Source of the DNA: Septoria linicola
Taxonomy: Eukaryota > Ascomycota > Dothideomycetes > Mycosphaerellales > Mycosphaerellaceae
Assembly: GCA_024114885.1 (NCBI GenBank)
Contig: CP099424.1
Location: 1,364,001-1,428,000 of the forward strand
Length of the DNA stretch: 64,000 nt
Reading direction: 5' to 3'
Of the stretch, positions 30,415-41,429 are shown piece by piece. The position numbers and the translations under genes were made by a program. Every line of letters begins with the position of its first letter. Positions within the stretch are counted from its first letter, which is position 1. The notes under the pieces are model-generated. The model had not been told where the DNA came from, made no database searches, and worked only from the letters and a program-made list of their open reading frames with translations.

Positions 30415-33400
30415 ATGTCCTTCCCAGACGCCATTGAAGATGTCAGAGTCCAGGACACGGATACAGCAAAGCATCAGCACGATGAGACTACAGCATCAGA
30501 TACTCGTGCAGAAGCGAGCAGTAACGATGATACCAACAACCAGGAACCTGAGCTGGAAGGTGATGAGGCCGCTCGACTTGCTGCGCTGGGAGCCGGCGTC
30601 CGCGACCAAGAAGACCTCGAAAGAGATATTGGTCAGCAGGCAGACCAGGCTCTCGCAGAGCAGACGATGGAAAGGGAGCAGAAGCGCCTAGACAAGACGC
30701 AGAATGAGAGAGCTCGAATGCAGACTGCTCTCCGTCTGGCAGAAAGAAACCTTGCCAAACCTGCTGGATCCGCCACGAAGAACAAGTATAGAGCTGAGAT
30801 TGAGCACTACAAAGTCCTGATCGCCAACCTCGATAAGGATCTCGATCAGATCCAGAAGCGAATAGCAGAACAACAGACCGACGATCAACCCGGTGAGACT
30901 TTACTTGAAGATGGTAACAACAAGAGAATGCCGGGCGAAAGCCATCGTGAGTTCCTCATCCGTACAGGCAAGATCACTCCTTTCTCAAAATTGGGCCAAC
31001 GACTCCTGCGCACTTCATCTAGTCTCGGCGAGGTGCTGCTTGATGCTGAGGAGGAGGGCGAAGAGGAAGAAGAGGGAGAAGAAGATGGTGAGACTGTGCT
31101 CGACACCCAGGCAGGCCCGAAGTCGCATCGAAACTTGCTGGCGCCAGGTTTCGAGCAAGACGAGACAAGCGCCGCAGGAAGCGCAGCTGAGGACACGAAA
31201 GATGACGCTGCCATGGCGCGGAGATTACAGGATGAAGAAGATGCGAGAGAACGGCCTGCGAAGAGGAGGCGATTGCAGTCAAGACGAGAAGCCAGGCCAG
31301 CATCCCGAGAACCGGACTCAACAGCCGACGACTCTGATGCGTTCGTTCCGGAGATGGATGAGGATGGCCTGGCTGCTGTTGGCCAGTCTGGTGATGACGA
31401 TGAGCCGCAAGATGAGGACGTCGAGGGCGACTTCTCGCTTGATACTCCAGGCACTAAGCGCAAAAGGCGAGGAAAGCAAAAGGCAACGGTCAGTGCAGGT
31501 ACTGAACAGGAAGATTTCGCCGGCGTGGACGATGGCAATGAAGACGTATACCACGCACGACTCGAGAGCTGGATCAGTCGGAGAAGTGCGGCCAGGCAGC
31601 GGCATAAGAAGAGAGTGAATGAGCAAAATAATCATGGCCAGGTCGAGACAGGAGGAATCAAGGCCGAAGGCGACGAGGAACCGCCACCACTTGACGAAGT
31701 TGAGGAGGCACGAGATGAGTGGGAGATGCCACATCCCACCCGACCTGATGCAGCATTTGATGGCGGCTTTCGGATACCTGGCGACATATATCCGTCACTA
31801 TTCGACTACCAAAAGACTGGCGTACAGTGGCTATGGGAGCTCTATTCCCAGCAAGTGGGCGGTATCGTGGGAGACGAAATGGGTCTCGGCAAGACTATCC
31901 AAGTGATATCGTTTCTTGCCGGTCTGCACTACTCTGGCAAGATCACCAAGCCGGTAATTGTGCTCTGTCCTGCCACGCTGCTCAAACAGTGGGTGGATGA
32001 GTTTCATCGCTGGTGGCCGCCCCTTAGAGTTACTATCCTGCATTCCTCTGGGAGTGGGATGCTGGACATGAAGCGCGAAGCACGCTACGAGGACGACCTC
32101 GAGGATGATCGGCGCAGGAAGTCCAAAGGCAAAGTCAGCAGGGCTGTCAGGAATGTCATTGATCGCGTTGTTCAAGAAGGACATGTGCTTGTCACAACCT
32201 ACGCTGGCCTCGTCAATTATGCCGAGCAGCTACTCCCGATCAACTGGGAATACTGTGTGCTGGACGAGGGCCACAAGATTCGTAACCCAAACGCTGAGGT
32301 CACCATATTCTGCAAAGAAATCATGACCCATAATCGAATCATCTTGTCTGGCACGCCAATGCAGAACAATCTCGAGGAATTATGGACACTTTTCGATTTT
32401 GTGTTTCCAATGCGACTGGGCACTCTTGTCAACTTCAAGAATCAGTTTGCGATCCCCATAAAGCAGGGCGGCTATGCCAATGCATCGAATCTGCAAGTCG
32501 AGACCGCCATGAAGTGTGCCGAGACTCTGAAAGACGCAATATCGCCATACCTGCTCCAGAGGTTCAAGGCAGATGTAGCGACTGACTTGCCCAAGAAGAT
32601 CGAACGCGTTCTGTTTTGTAAGTTGACCAAGCTACAGCGTGATGCGTATCAATGGTTCCTCGACTCAGAAGACATGAAGTCAATCATGAGTGGTAAGCGT
32701 CAAGCCCTGTATGGTGTTGACATCCTGCGCAAAATCTGCAATCATCCAGATCTCGTCGAGCACAAGACACTGTCTAAGAAAGCTGGGTATGATTACGGAA
32801 TCGGAAGCAAGTCTGGTAAGATGCAAGTAGTGCGGGAACTGCTTAAGATCTGGAAGGACAAGGGTCACAAGACCCTTCTTTTCGCACAGCACCGCATCAT
32901 GCTCGATATCCTCGAGCGGTTCATATCCAATATGCCGGGCATCAATTACAGGCGCATGGACGGCACCACAGACATCAAGCATCGACAGGACTTGGTCAAT
33001 GAATTCAACCACGATCCTGACCTGCACGTCTTCCTCCTTACCACGAAAGTCGGTGGCCTGGGCGTGAACCTCACAGGTGCGAATCGCGTGATCATCTACG
33101 ACCCAGACTGGAACCCCTCGACGGATGTGCAAGCGCGTGAGCGAGCCTGGCGTCTTGGCCAGAAGCGTGAAGTCGAGATCTATCGTCTCATGACGGCAGG
33201 CACGATCGAGGAGAAGATTTACCATCGGCAACTCTTCAAACTGTTTCTAACGAATAAGATCTTGCGAGATCCGAAGCAACGTCAGAACTTCCAGCTCAAG
33301 GACCTGCACGACTTGTTCACGTTGGGAGAGTCAGTCGAAGGACAAACGGAGACGGGCACAATTTTCAAAGGCACAGAAGTCAAGCTCAAGCGCGATAATA

Positions 33401-34242
33401 GCTTACCGACACCTCCAGACGAGGATGGGTCACGAAAGGACCAAGAACGCGTTGCAATCAATGACTTTGCAGGAATCTCGCGACAGGAGGACTTCCGTGG
33501 CGACAAGGAGGAAGAAGAGACAAGCAAAATTGCCGAGGGCGAGCCGTCTGCAGACCGGGTTCTCTCAGGCATTTTCGCACGTGCTGGTGTGCAGGGTGCT
33601 CAAGATCACGAAGCAATCATCAACGGCCGCAGGACAGTCCGCGCCGATCCCGAGATGATCAGGAAAGAGGCGAAGAAGGTCGCTGACGAAGCCGCACGAG
33701 AACTCAAGCGTGCCGCAGAAGTGGCAAGAAGTCTTCCGGCTGGAGTCCCTACATGGACAGGACAAGTCGGTACAGCTGGCCGACCTCCCTCACCACCTCC
33801 CAGACGTGGAGGTATGCGTGGCGGTCGTGGCGGAGGCATGTCTCGAGGTGGACCATCCTCCTCCTCTGTACTCGCGAACCTTCAGAATCGCCAAGCCAAT
33901 GCATCGAACACAACGACCGCTACGCCATCGGCATCAACGTCCACCTCGCGCAGCGGCACTCCTGCTGCCCGCGGCGGACGTGCTGATCGTGGACCTCAGG
34001 GCACCGACTTCATGAAGCTCATCCGCGACTACATCGTCTCGCACGGAGGAGCAGTCTACTCGCAGATGCTCGTCGATCACTTCAATAGATATTGCAACAG
34101 CCCTCAGCGAACAGCAGAATTCAGTGAGATGCTGAAGAAAATTGCCACGATGCAAAAGGGCGGGAGGATGAGAGCGAAGTGGGTCTTGAAAGATGAGTAT
34201 AGATCTGGTGCCGGCGGTGGTGCTGGCGCAAGTAGCTCGTAG
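30415..34242 (+). CDS. rad26: RAD26/CSB (ERCC6) family SNF2 remodeller
   Basis: This single exon encodes 1275 aa. The N-terminal third is acidic and coiled-coil rich with nuclear-localisation-like runs. The SNF2 core starts at about residue 460. It shows Walker A DEMGLGKTIQ near 485, the DEGH box of motif II near 616 and SGTPMQN near 645. The second RecA lobe with GGLGVNLTGAN and RAWRLGQ follows at about 878-915. After a Gly/Arg-rich stretch (GGMRGGRGGG) the C-terminus carries a winged-helix region (FMKLIRDYIVSHGG.., AKWVLKDEY) as in CSB. The family recognises stalled RNA polymerase II and starts transcription-coupled nucleotide excision repair. ATP-driven action on chromatin or Pol II is known for the family and inferred here. 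Confidence 0.94.
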   Translation: MSFPDAIEDVRVQDTDTAKHQHDETTASDTRAEASSNDDTNNQEPELEGDEAARLAALGAGVRDQEDLERDIGQQADQALAEQTMEREQKRLDKTQNERARMQTALRLAERNLAKPAGSATKNKYRAEIEHYKVLIANLDKDLDQIQKRIAEQQTDDQPGETLLEDGNNKRMPGESHREFLIRTGKITPFSKLGQRLLRTSSSLGEVLLDAEEEGEEEEEGEEDGETVLDTQAGPKSHRNLLAPGFEQDETSAAGSAAEDTKDDAAMARRLQDEEDARERPAKRRRLQSRREARPASREPDSTADDSDAFVPEMDEDGLAAVGQSGDDDEPQDEDVEGDFSLDTPGTKRKRRGKQKATVSAGTEQEDFAGVDDGNEDVYHARLESWISRRSAARQRHKKRVNEQNNHGQVETGGIKAEGDEEPPPLDEVEEARDEWEMPHPTRPDAAFDGGFRIPGDIYPSLFDYQKTGVQWLWELYSQQVGGIVGDEMGLGKTIQVISFLAGLHYSGKITKPVIVLCPATLLKQWVDEFHRWWPPLRVTILHSSGSGMLDMKREARYEDDLEDDRRRKSKGKVSRAVRNVIDRVVQEGHVLVTTYAGLVNYAEQLLPINWEYCVLDEGHKIRNPNAEVTIFCKEIMTHNRIILSGTPMQNNLEELWTLFDFVFPMRLGTLVNFKNQFAIPIKQGGYANASNLQVETAMKCAETLKDAISPYLLQRFKADVATDLPKKIERVLFCKLTKLQRDAYQWFLDSEDMKSIMSGKRQALYGVDILRKICNHPDLVEHKTLSKKAGYDYGIGSKSGKMQVVRELLKIWKDKGHKTLLFAQHRIMLDILERFISNMPGINYRRMDGTTDIKHRQDLVNEFNHDPDLHVFLLTTKVGGLGVNLTGANRVIIYDPDWNPSTDVQARERAWRLGQKREVEIYRLMTAGTIEEKIYHRQLFKLFLTNKILRDPKQRQNFQLKDLHDLFTLGESVEGQTETGTIFKGTEVKLKRDNSLPTPPDEDGSRKDQERVAINDFAGISRQEDFRGDKEEEETSKIAEGEPSADRVLSGIFARAGVQGAQDHEAIINGRRTVRADPEMIRKEAKKVADEAARELKRAAEVARSLPAGVPTWTGQVGTAGRPPSPPPRRGGMRGGRGGGMSRGGPSSSSVLANLQNRQANASNTTTATPSASTSTSRSGTPAARGGRADRGPQGTDFMKLIRDYIVSHGGAVYSQMLVDHFNRYCNSPQRTAEFSEMLKKIATMQKGGRMRAKWVLKDEYRSGAGGGAGASSS

Positions 34243-34485
34243 TGTGTGCGTGTGGAAGATACAGTATTCTACAGTACGTTTCGATGTTGCAAACTTCGGC
34301 AGCCAGCCAAGTACTATAGCAGTCCTGTCCATGCGCCTCAAAGCTCGACCGTGCTCAATCCCGTGAGAGCGGGTATATCCTGTGTGTAACGCGTCCTGAT
34401 GTCCTCCCCTCAAACAACCATGTCCTATTACCGATCTTTCGCCCTTCACTTCGCACCCGCCTCCCCATCACGCACAACGCGCATC

Positions 34486-35592
34486 TCAACCCCTCCTCAT
34501 CATTCTCTCTCTCAACGTCCTCCCCTCCTTCGCCAAAATCTCCTGCGAATCATCACCGCTCCCAATAATCGGGCCGCTGAACGTCAGTCTCTCATCATCA
34601 TCACAATCATGGTCGCCTAAAAGCATACTTCCAAGCATCTCATCATTATCGCCGATGCCATGCGGACCGTCTAATTCCACATCCTCAAAACCGCGGTGAG
34701 AGATCTGGTGCTCCCTTTTCGATCGCGACTTCTGCTGCTTCACAGGGGCCACAGGCTTTGCGCCATTGCTGTGCTGGTGCTTCTGAAGAGTGCGGCCGCG
34801 GGTGTAGACTGGTTCGTAGACGAGCTCCAGCTCAGCTCTTGTTTCGGGATGGTAGAGTGGGGGAGCTCGCGTAGCGACTAAGTTGTGTCTTACCGTTTCG
34901 TCGGTGATGATGGGGATATCATCGAGATTGCTCGGGATCCGGACATCGTAGGGATGGGTGATGCCAGCTTGAGGTTCGTATGAGCGGGAGAGCTGGCGTG
35001 GATCTGAAGGTCTCTGGGATGTGGAGCGATGAGTGCTGCCTTCGAGGCTGCCGGAATGGTAGGCTGCTTGGATGTCTTCGAGGACGGGGAAGCGTGCTTT
35101 GATGGTGTTGACGGCGTCCGTGGCGGTTTTGCAGTTCGCGAGAAAGCCGATATCGCGGGCGGCTTCGACTGCTGCGAGCTTTAGTGCCCATTTGACGTAG
35201 TCCATGCTGACTCCTGCGGCTTCGCTGGCCCTGCTTGCGGCCTCTACTGAGACTTTGAGGCGCAGTTGGCGCAGGTCACTTGTGCTGTCTTGCACAAGAT
35301 ACGGTTCATCTGGCTAATAAATGTCAGCGTGTGTGTGAAAAGATGTGACGGTGGATGACAGCACCTTATCCCAGCGGCGGACTTTCTTGTCCACGCCGGT
35401 CCACTCCTCCTGCGAGTCAAAGTCAACGTTGCAGTCTACATCGTTGTTCTCAAAGTCGTATCCCAGAGCTTCATTGTACGAGTTAATGTTGAATGTAGCA
35501 CCGGAGACAACATTCGACGCTTTTGTGTAGGCTGCTTGAGCTCCGGAATATGCAGATTGAGCGCCAGCCCAAAGAGTGGCACCGAACGCCAT
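34486..35592 (-). CDS. Conserved-looking fungal orphan, 351 aa
   Basis: Two exons, complement 35365..35592 and 34486..35313, encode 351 aa. The 51-nt intron (GTGCTG..TTATTAG, with a CTGAC branch) is phase 0. The N-terminal 30 residues are Ala/Tyr/Ser-rich and helical (AQSAYSGAQAAYTKASNVV). A polar segment rich in Asn and Asp follows. Residues about 90-150 form a well-ordered helical block (LRQLRLKVSVEAASRASEAAG, VKWALKLAAVEAARDIGFLANC) that looks like a domain. The rest is disordered, acidic and charged, with a basic patch (KQQKSRSKREH). No signal peptide or membrane segment is clear. I do not recognise the family. It converges on the RAD26-like gene 243 bp away. Confidence 0.7.
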
Positions 35593-36556
35593 GATCAGTG
35601 TTGAACTGCAGAGAAGTCGTTAGTCATGCGATCAGAAATGCTCCGGACAGTAAGACGGCGTTGGCAGCGCCGCCGATGGCGTTATGATTATAGCGATGGC
35701 GTGGTCAAGTCAAGGCTGCGGTTCAGTAGATGTAACGACTGAGTGACAATAAGCTTCCCGCCTCACGCGGCACAGGCCTCAAGGCAACGCTTATGCAGCT
35801 CTTCTTCTTGCGCCATTCACGAGTCCTGCACAATGGCTCTCGTGTAACGCTTCTCCGCGCCGTCACTCGCTCAGAGCAAACATCTTAGCAGAGCTCGGGC
35901 CGGCTTACTGGCGCTTGAGAAGTTCTCCTGATGTGAAGCTTCTGCAACCCAGCGTGAAAATCAGGCTGACGTTTGAGTCAAGCTTCAGCATTTCGAGTGC
36001 ACGATGCCGCACGCGACATGAGCTGGGCTCGTCTTCTGCAATGCCAATTCTTGATCAGAAAAGGCTCCGGACCGCCATGTTCTCTGATGATGGAGGCTAG
36101 TCTGCTACAAATGCAAGGAGAGATCGCACGTCACGTTGCATCTCACCAAACATGAGCATGGCCTTTAGAAGGAGCGGCAAGCCTGCCCTTCATCTGTGGA
36201 TGCCCGTCGGCACCAATGATCTGCATGTGATGTTGTATGTTCGCATCGAGGCCTCCACGCACGCTTCAAGCCGATCGCCTTTGTAATTGCTGAATGTATC
36301 ACTGAAGCTCCGTCTGTGCGCTGTCGCTAATCTACCGTGCCTGGTTGTCTAGATTGCCAGTGTCGTCCCCTGTCGCCTCCCGTTTGTGCGCACTCTCCAT
36401 CATGCCGCTTTCCACGTCTAGCAAAGCGGCGCCGCAACTAGACTGTACGCATCGTGATGATGGCAAGTTCGCGGCTCACGGCGGGGGCGATTCGTACTCA
36501 GGGTATGCGATTGCGCCCGCATGGCTGAGATTATGACTCTGTGTCGAATGCCCATA
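35593..36556. other. Intergenic region without a supported gene
   Basis: About 960 bp include the upstream region of the 351-aa orphan and the 3' flank of the bZIP gene. Only short, featureless open frames occur. Confidence 0.4.
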
Positions 36557-37507
36557 CTACGAGCTCGGTTTCGAATTGCTGACACCAGTCGTCTCCGGCT
36601 GCCTACTTGGGTACTCGCTCCCTAGTCCATATGGAGACGCCTGCTGTCTCCCTTCCTGTGCTACTGCTGCCTGATGGAGCTGAGCGATACCGTCATGTCG
36701 CTGGTCCTCGTGAGCGATTACAGGAGCAGGGGGAGGTGCTCTTTGCTCACTGTCTCGTCTTTCCTGCTGCTCAGCGAGAGCATACGTCTCTGCCACTCTC
36801 GAAGCGTATGACTGTGAAGGCGCCGCTGACGAGAGGTTGGCATGCGTTGGCGCGGGAGGAATCTCGGATTGGTTTTCCAGGAGCTTTGATTGTAAGCTCA
36901 GGATGTACTCCCGCAGCTGGTAGTTCTCGTTCTGCAGAGCTTTGTAGTTGTGCTCCATGCTCTGGAAGTCTTTGACTTGTTCCTCCAACTTCTTGATGTA
37001 GCCTTCTTTGCGCTGGCGGAACGCGCGCTACTTCACGTGTTAGTGGCTGCTTTCTTGTGCTTCAGTGACTGCATGGCTGGAAGCAGTCCTCGCGATAGTG
37101 TGCGGTGTTTCTATGGTATAGCATGGCACGAGTATAGCTCTACGTGGCATATAGGGATTTGTACGTACCTGTGCTGCCCTGTTCTGCGCTGCTCTCTTGC
37201 TCGTTGACAGTTCACGCTTGCCCTTCCCAGACCCCTCACCGCCACTCAAATGACCATCTCCACTCATCGAGTATTGCAATTGGCCTCCAGCGGCATTCGG
37301 ATCGATCTGATGGTGCTCGTGAGGACTGCCGGTGTGATCAGATTGCGGATAAGGATTGCTTGGGCCTTGGTTGCTAGCAGTAGCGGAAGGGTATGGCGGA
37401 GGCGCACTGCTATTAGCAGTCTCGGCGAGCAGCTGCTCGCGTAAGCCTGACGGACGGGTCAGCATGGTATGGCCTGAAGAGTGATTGACTCGCAGCGGGG
37501 CAGCCAT
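36557..37507 (-). CDS. kapC: KapC-type bZIP transcription factor
   Basis: Two exons, complement 37169..37507 and 36557..37027, encode 269 aa. The 141-nt intron (GTACGT..AAGTAG) cuts the basic region exactly between NRAAQ and RAFRQRKEGYIKKLEEQ. The basic motif is of the fungal AP-1/Yap subtype. A heptad zipper follows, containing YKALQNENYQLREYILSLQSKLL. The flanks STSKRAAQ upstream and the ENYQLREYI zipper closely match fungal KapC. The N-terminus is Pro/Ser/Gln-rich, and the C-terminus carries Gln/Arg/Ala-rich disorder. KapC is a putative nuclear transcription factor, named for homology to Yap1-like proteins; target genes are not established for this one. Splicing is essential, since neither exon alone encodes a complete bZIP. 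Confidence 0.9.
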
Positions 37508-38374
37508 GATTAGTGTACATACTGATTTCGCTATTCATCTCCTATAGAAAGACAATAGTCAGCGACATGCTCGGATTCAGAGGGCAGGTGCTCAACAGTG
37601 GACTGTCGTCGCAGCTGTCGAGGCATGCTCCAAGAGGATCGCAACACGCTTACCTGAGCACGTTGCATGGCTGGCCGTATCTCCCGAATGAGCCGCCGCT
37701 CGTATCAACTGGTGGTGTTGTGCTGTGGTAGAATCTGCGCGCGACAGTCCCGCCACACTTAAGCAAGATTCTGTGGTATCGTCCTTCTTCCTCCTCGTTC
37801 GGATGTCTTGATTGCGACCTTTGCGACACGGTCTAAGAATACTATGCGCCTTCATCGTCACTCAATCAGCCAGGAACGACGAGATAGATGCGCCTGCAAT
37901 CGCGACCGACGCGCGCAGGAATCTTGCGGCGTAGCATGTTCGAGTCTGCTGGTCGCGACCGTGTATCGTCACGTCAAGAGTACTGACCTTCTGGAGGCTT
38001 GTTTGACTGCAGCCGTGAGTTAGTCAGAATGTAGTCATCAAGTCATCAATAGCGATGGGTCGGTTGATTATGTATAGCAGATCTGTCCCACGTGACATGC
38101 TCTCGGCTCGCCGGCTATTCACTCCATCCTTCTCCAGCCATCTGCATGCCTTCACTCCCTCTCCACATTAATCCTGTCAGCATACTGTTCTACCATATGT
38201 CGGGAGTGATCTAGATATCACTCTACCAGCAAAAGAATTCGCTGCTGCGCACAGAAACCTATGGCGCTTGCTGTAGGACAAGACCGGTCTATCCGATGGT
38301 CTGATATGACCGCGTAATCCTCCAAACAGGATGACGAATCTGGCACCGCAGCGAGACATATGAGAGCCAACTGT
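37508..38374. other. Upstream region of kapC
   Basis: About 870 bp contain no supported gene. The region should hold the kapC promoter and long leader plus the 3' flank of the lactonase-like gene. Confidence 0.45.
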
Positions 38375-39566
38375 TCACGGGTACTGTCCCCATTTGAACG
38401 GCTTACCACCATTCTGTTTTTCCTCGAGAGCTTCATCAAAGTCACGCAAGAACAACCACTTTAGCTTCTGCCCTAATCCTTTCTCATACCAATCGTTCAG
38501 CGTTTTCGGGTAGAAATCGATCTGTCCCGGGTCGACAACCGCATCATCGTGGGCCATGAGCATCAAGACGTTCTCGTGAGCGTCAAACTCTCCAAGCCCG
38601 TCAATCGTCCAATCTGCGACCTTCTTGTCATTTGCAAAGCTCGCCGTCACGTAGTAGAATGGCTTGTCTGCCTGCTCATATGGATGTAAGTCAAGCAAGA
38701 GATGTCCCGGGCACACTGGCTGCTTTCGCTTCATTGGAGACGGCTTCAGCTCCTTGGGCAAAGGCAAGTACTCTGTAGGCCTGAACTCTCCACCGTGATG
38801 TGCCGCATCGCCTCCCATGAACACAAATGAGTCCGGAGACGAGGACGTCCTAGCAAGGCCACAGATGTGCCCGACTGCGTGTCCCGGCGTGTCAAGTAGG
38901 TAAAAGCTACCATCTCCGAAGTAGTCGAGAGCGCGGAAACGTCCAATTTTCAGACCGCCTTGATCATCGAAGCTGGCTTCTCTTACGCTGCGGCCATCGA
39001 AGTCGGAATCTAGCAGAGTGGAGTCCTTGTTCTTAGGGTAGCCAGGAAGATGTGCATCCTTAAAGCCAGGTCCAACAACAAGCTCCGTACTTCCTGGGAA
39101 CGTTGAGGCATTGCCGACGTGATCCCAGTGATGATGGCTCCAGATGATAGTCTCGATCGCTCCGCCGTCAACGTCAACATTGTTCTCTTTGAGAATAGTG
39201 GCCGTGTCCTTCTCAACATTGATGTACCACTTCAGCTTGACAAATTTCTCGTACGAAGGCAGCTTTTCCCAGTCTTTCCTGATTCCAAGATCGAATAGGA
39301 TGGGCTTGGAAGATGGGTGCTCGATCAAGAACGAGAATGAAGGACCACAAAGATTGTCGTGACCGACATACTCAGGTTGTAAGAACGCGCTTATTGGGAG
39401 ACGGAAGCGCCCAGTGCTGTCATTACATGTAAGCATTGATCATTCACCCATCATGTGCTTTCGTCAAAACATACGTATCGATGCAAGACACCTTGACTGT
39501 ATTCTTCGATGCCGGAATGTTCAGCTCTGGAGGAGACTTGGGAGGTACAAGAAATGAGTCGGACAT
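38375..39566 (-). CDS. Metallo-beta-lactamase-fold hydrolase, AHL-lactonase-like
   Basis: Two exons, complement 39475..39566 and 38375..39416, encode 377 aa. The 58-nt intron (GTATGT..AATGACAG) is phase 2. Splicing gives the typical N-terminal strand KVSCIDTTGRFRLP. The metal-binding core HHHWDH is near residues 125-130, followed by TPGHAVGH near 207-214 and a GGDAAHHGG region near 232-239. This is the arrangement of the AttM/AiiA-like lactonase branch, with a large mid-protein loop. Known relatives open lactone rings, including bacterial N-acyl homoserine lactones and fungal lactones such as gamma-lactones. The substrate here is inference. No signal peptide is present, so it probably acts inside the cell. 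Confidence 0.87.
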
Positions 39567-40442
39567 GTTGTCACTAGTATGGACAGTCTATGATCACATG
39601 GAATTCGAGAAGTATTTCCTTCGCAGATATATGACCCGAGACCTGGTGTAGCCTCGTAGACGACAATGACGGCAGAGCTGGCTAGCCATCTGACGACAGC
39701 TGCCGCTCTACCTTCCTTCCTTGCGCGTCACAACGACGAGAGGCATTATGCAATGCTCGCTACTGTCATAGTAGATGATGCGCCAGCGAGGCTGGCACCC
39801 AGCTTCACGCACAGCTTTGCGCCGGGTAGAAGGCCAGCCGCGCGAGCAGTCGTCAAATGGATTTGACCTTGCTGTCCGTGCCTGCCTCGCACGGACGCTT
39901 GGCAAGAATTCGGCCTTCAAAACTCTTTCGCCCGCGGACTTCACTCCAGCTTCCATCTCATCTCCAATACATGTGACTCTGTGTCAGCATGCAATCCGCG
40001 ACGCTACATTCAGCCTCGGACCATGTATTTGTAGATCCAATTTGTATCGCCTCGACAACAGCAGCACAAGATGCCGCCGTAACTGTTCGCTTGCTCTCTC
40101 ACCAAGCCTACGGTACCCGTCAAAAAGAGGCGAAGAAGAAATCTGTTTTATTACAACCAACGATGGCAAATAAGCCGGAGCGTCTTCTTGATCTCGTGGG
40201 GGAAGCTTGACTGAGACTCATCTGACATATCGCGATGTAGAGAAGTGAGATTGATCATGGTTGAATTTTAATGACTGCTCAAGCGACGATGCTGAGCACT
40301 ATCTCACTCATAGCTTAGTAAGGAAAGCAGAGGGAAAGAGAGTACAGAAATACATCAGCTAATCCTTCGCCAATGTGTTCATTGCCCTACCCATCTCGTC
40401 CCGAATCCAACATCTCAGCAACTCATACCCCACATCACCACT
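39567..40442. other. Intergenic region without a supported gene
   Basis: About 875 bp lie between the lactonase-like start and the 3' end of the F-box-like gene. A 73-codon + strand frame at 39989-40210 has an ATG but no family resemblance. Confidence 0.4.
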
Positions 40443-41429
40443 TCACCACTCATCGCCCGCATAATTCTCCAAATCATGCCCCTCCAAAGCCACCGCCTCA
40501 ATCCAAGTGACCAAATCCCTCGCACAATCCACCACATCCCCAAGACTCGCATCCTTCGCCAATAAAATCTGATGACTACCCTTCTCCAGCACAACTTCCT
40601 CCTCGCTATCATACCCACAGTGCCTGCAGCTCACTTTGATCGTAATGGCCACAGTCATGTCCTGCTTATAATGCAATTTCATCAGTCTCCACGTTCCTTC
40701 GCTGTGCTTTGCTACTTTCTCGCGTATGCCACGAAACTGCTGCGCTGGAGATGTCAAGCCTCGCTGAAGTGAGTACTGATATTTCAGCTGCAAGCGGAAT
40801 TGCTGCGCGGACATGCCCCATGAGACTTGCACGAATGGATAAAAGCAGTCCCGAAGCATAGATGGTGCGTGCGTCAATATTGGGTTAAGGGTAGAATTCC
40901 ACACTTGGACGAACCATGGCCTGCGAGCGCCGGGCGTCTCTTTGAGGAAGAGGAGGCGGGAGAAGTAAGGCGAGTGCATAACGACGCCTCGCATTGTCTT
41001 GTTGATGAGTTGGAGTTTGAGCATCACGGACATGGTGGCTACGTCTTCGTAGCCCTTGTAGTCGGTGGCCTCGTAATGTTGGAGGATCTGCTCGACTAGT
41101 TCTGTGATGTTGAAGACTTTGGTGGCTGCTGAGTCGGCAGCTGCAGAATTGAATATGGGATAGGCTTTCTGCTGCTTTCGATGTCTTGTGGAACGCAGTG
41201 TCAGCCTACTGTCCGGCCTATAGAGCACGGGTGGCCGTGTATAGATAGGTTTGTATGGCAGCAGCTGGAGGGGTACTTCGTACTCCATGATGTATGCTTT
41301 GCATTTGTCTGTGGTATATGGATGTCGACGCCACATCTTGGTGATTGTCGTGCCTCTACTTGCGTCCAAATGTTCGTTGCCCTTGAATATAGCTTGATGG
41401 ATGGGTTGTAACATTGATGTTTGCCACAT
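40443..41429 (-). CDS. F-box-like orphan protein
   Basis: This single exon encodes 328 aa. Residues about 105-165 read VFNITELVEQILQHYEA.., then LKLQLINKTMRGVVMHSPYFSRLLFLKE. That is a divergent F-box followed by the 'S-x-x-[LF]-R/S-x-x-L-F-L' tail found in a large family of fungal F-box-like proteins. Family members with true F-boxes link substrates to SCF ubiquitin ligases. A CRHC pair near residue 270 (SCRHCGYDSEEE) is isolated. The C-terminus is acidic with a WIEAVALEGHDLENYAGDEW end. It shares the motif with the protein at 52208-53356, although the two are otherwise different. Target and role are unknown. Confidence 0.65.
   Translation of the reverse strand: MWQTSMLQPIHQAIFKGNEHLDASRGTTITKMWRRHPYTTDKCKAYIMEYEVPLQLLPYKPIYTRPPVLYRPDSRLTLRSTRHRKQQKAYPIFNSAAADSAATKVFNITELVEQILQHYEATDYKGYEDVATMSVMLKLQLINKTMRGVVMHSPYFSRLLFLKETPGARRPWFVQVWNSTLNPILTHAPSMLRDCFYPFVQVSWGMSAQQFRLQLKYQYSLQRGLTSPAQQFRGIREKVAKHSEGTWRLMKLHYKQDMTVAITIKVSCRHCGYDSEEEVVLEKGSHQILLAKDASLGDVVDCARDLVTWIEAVALEGHDLENYAGDEW

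Noticed and set aside
22900..39566. Secondary-metabolite cluster around the monooxygenase and the lactonase-like enzyme
   Set aside because: The genes between are housekeeping (AP-2, RING-CH, RAD26, KapC). No PKS, NRPS, terpene synthase or dedicated transporter is present.
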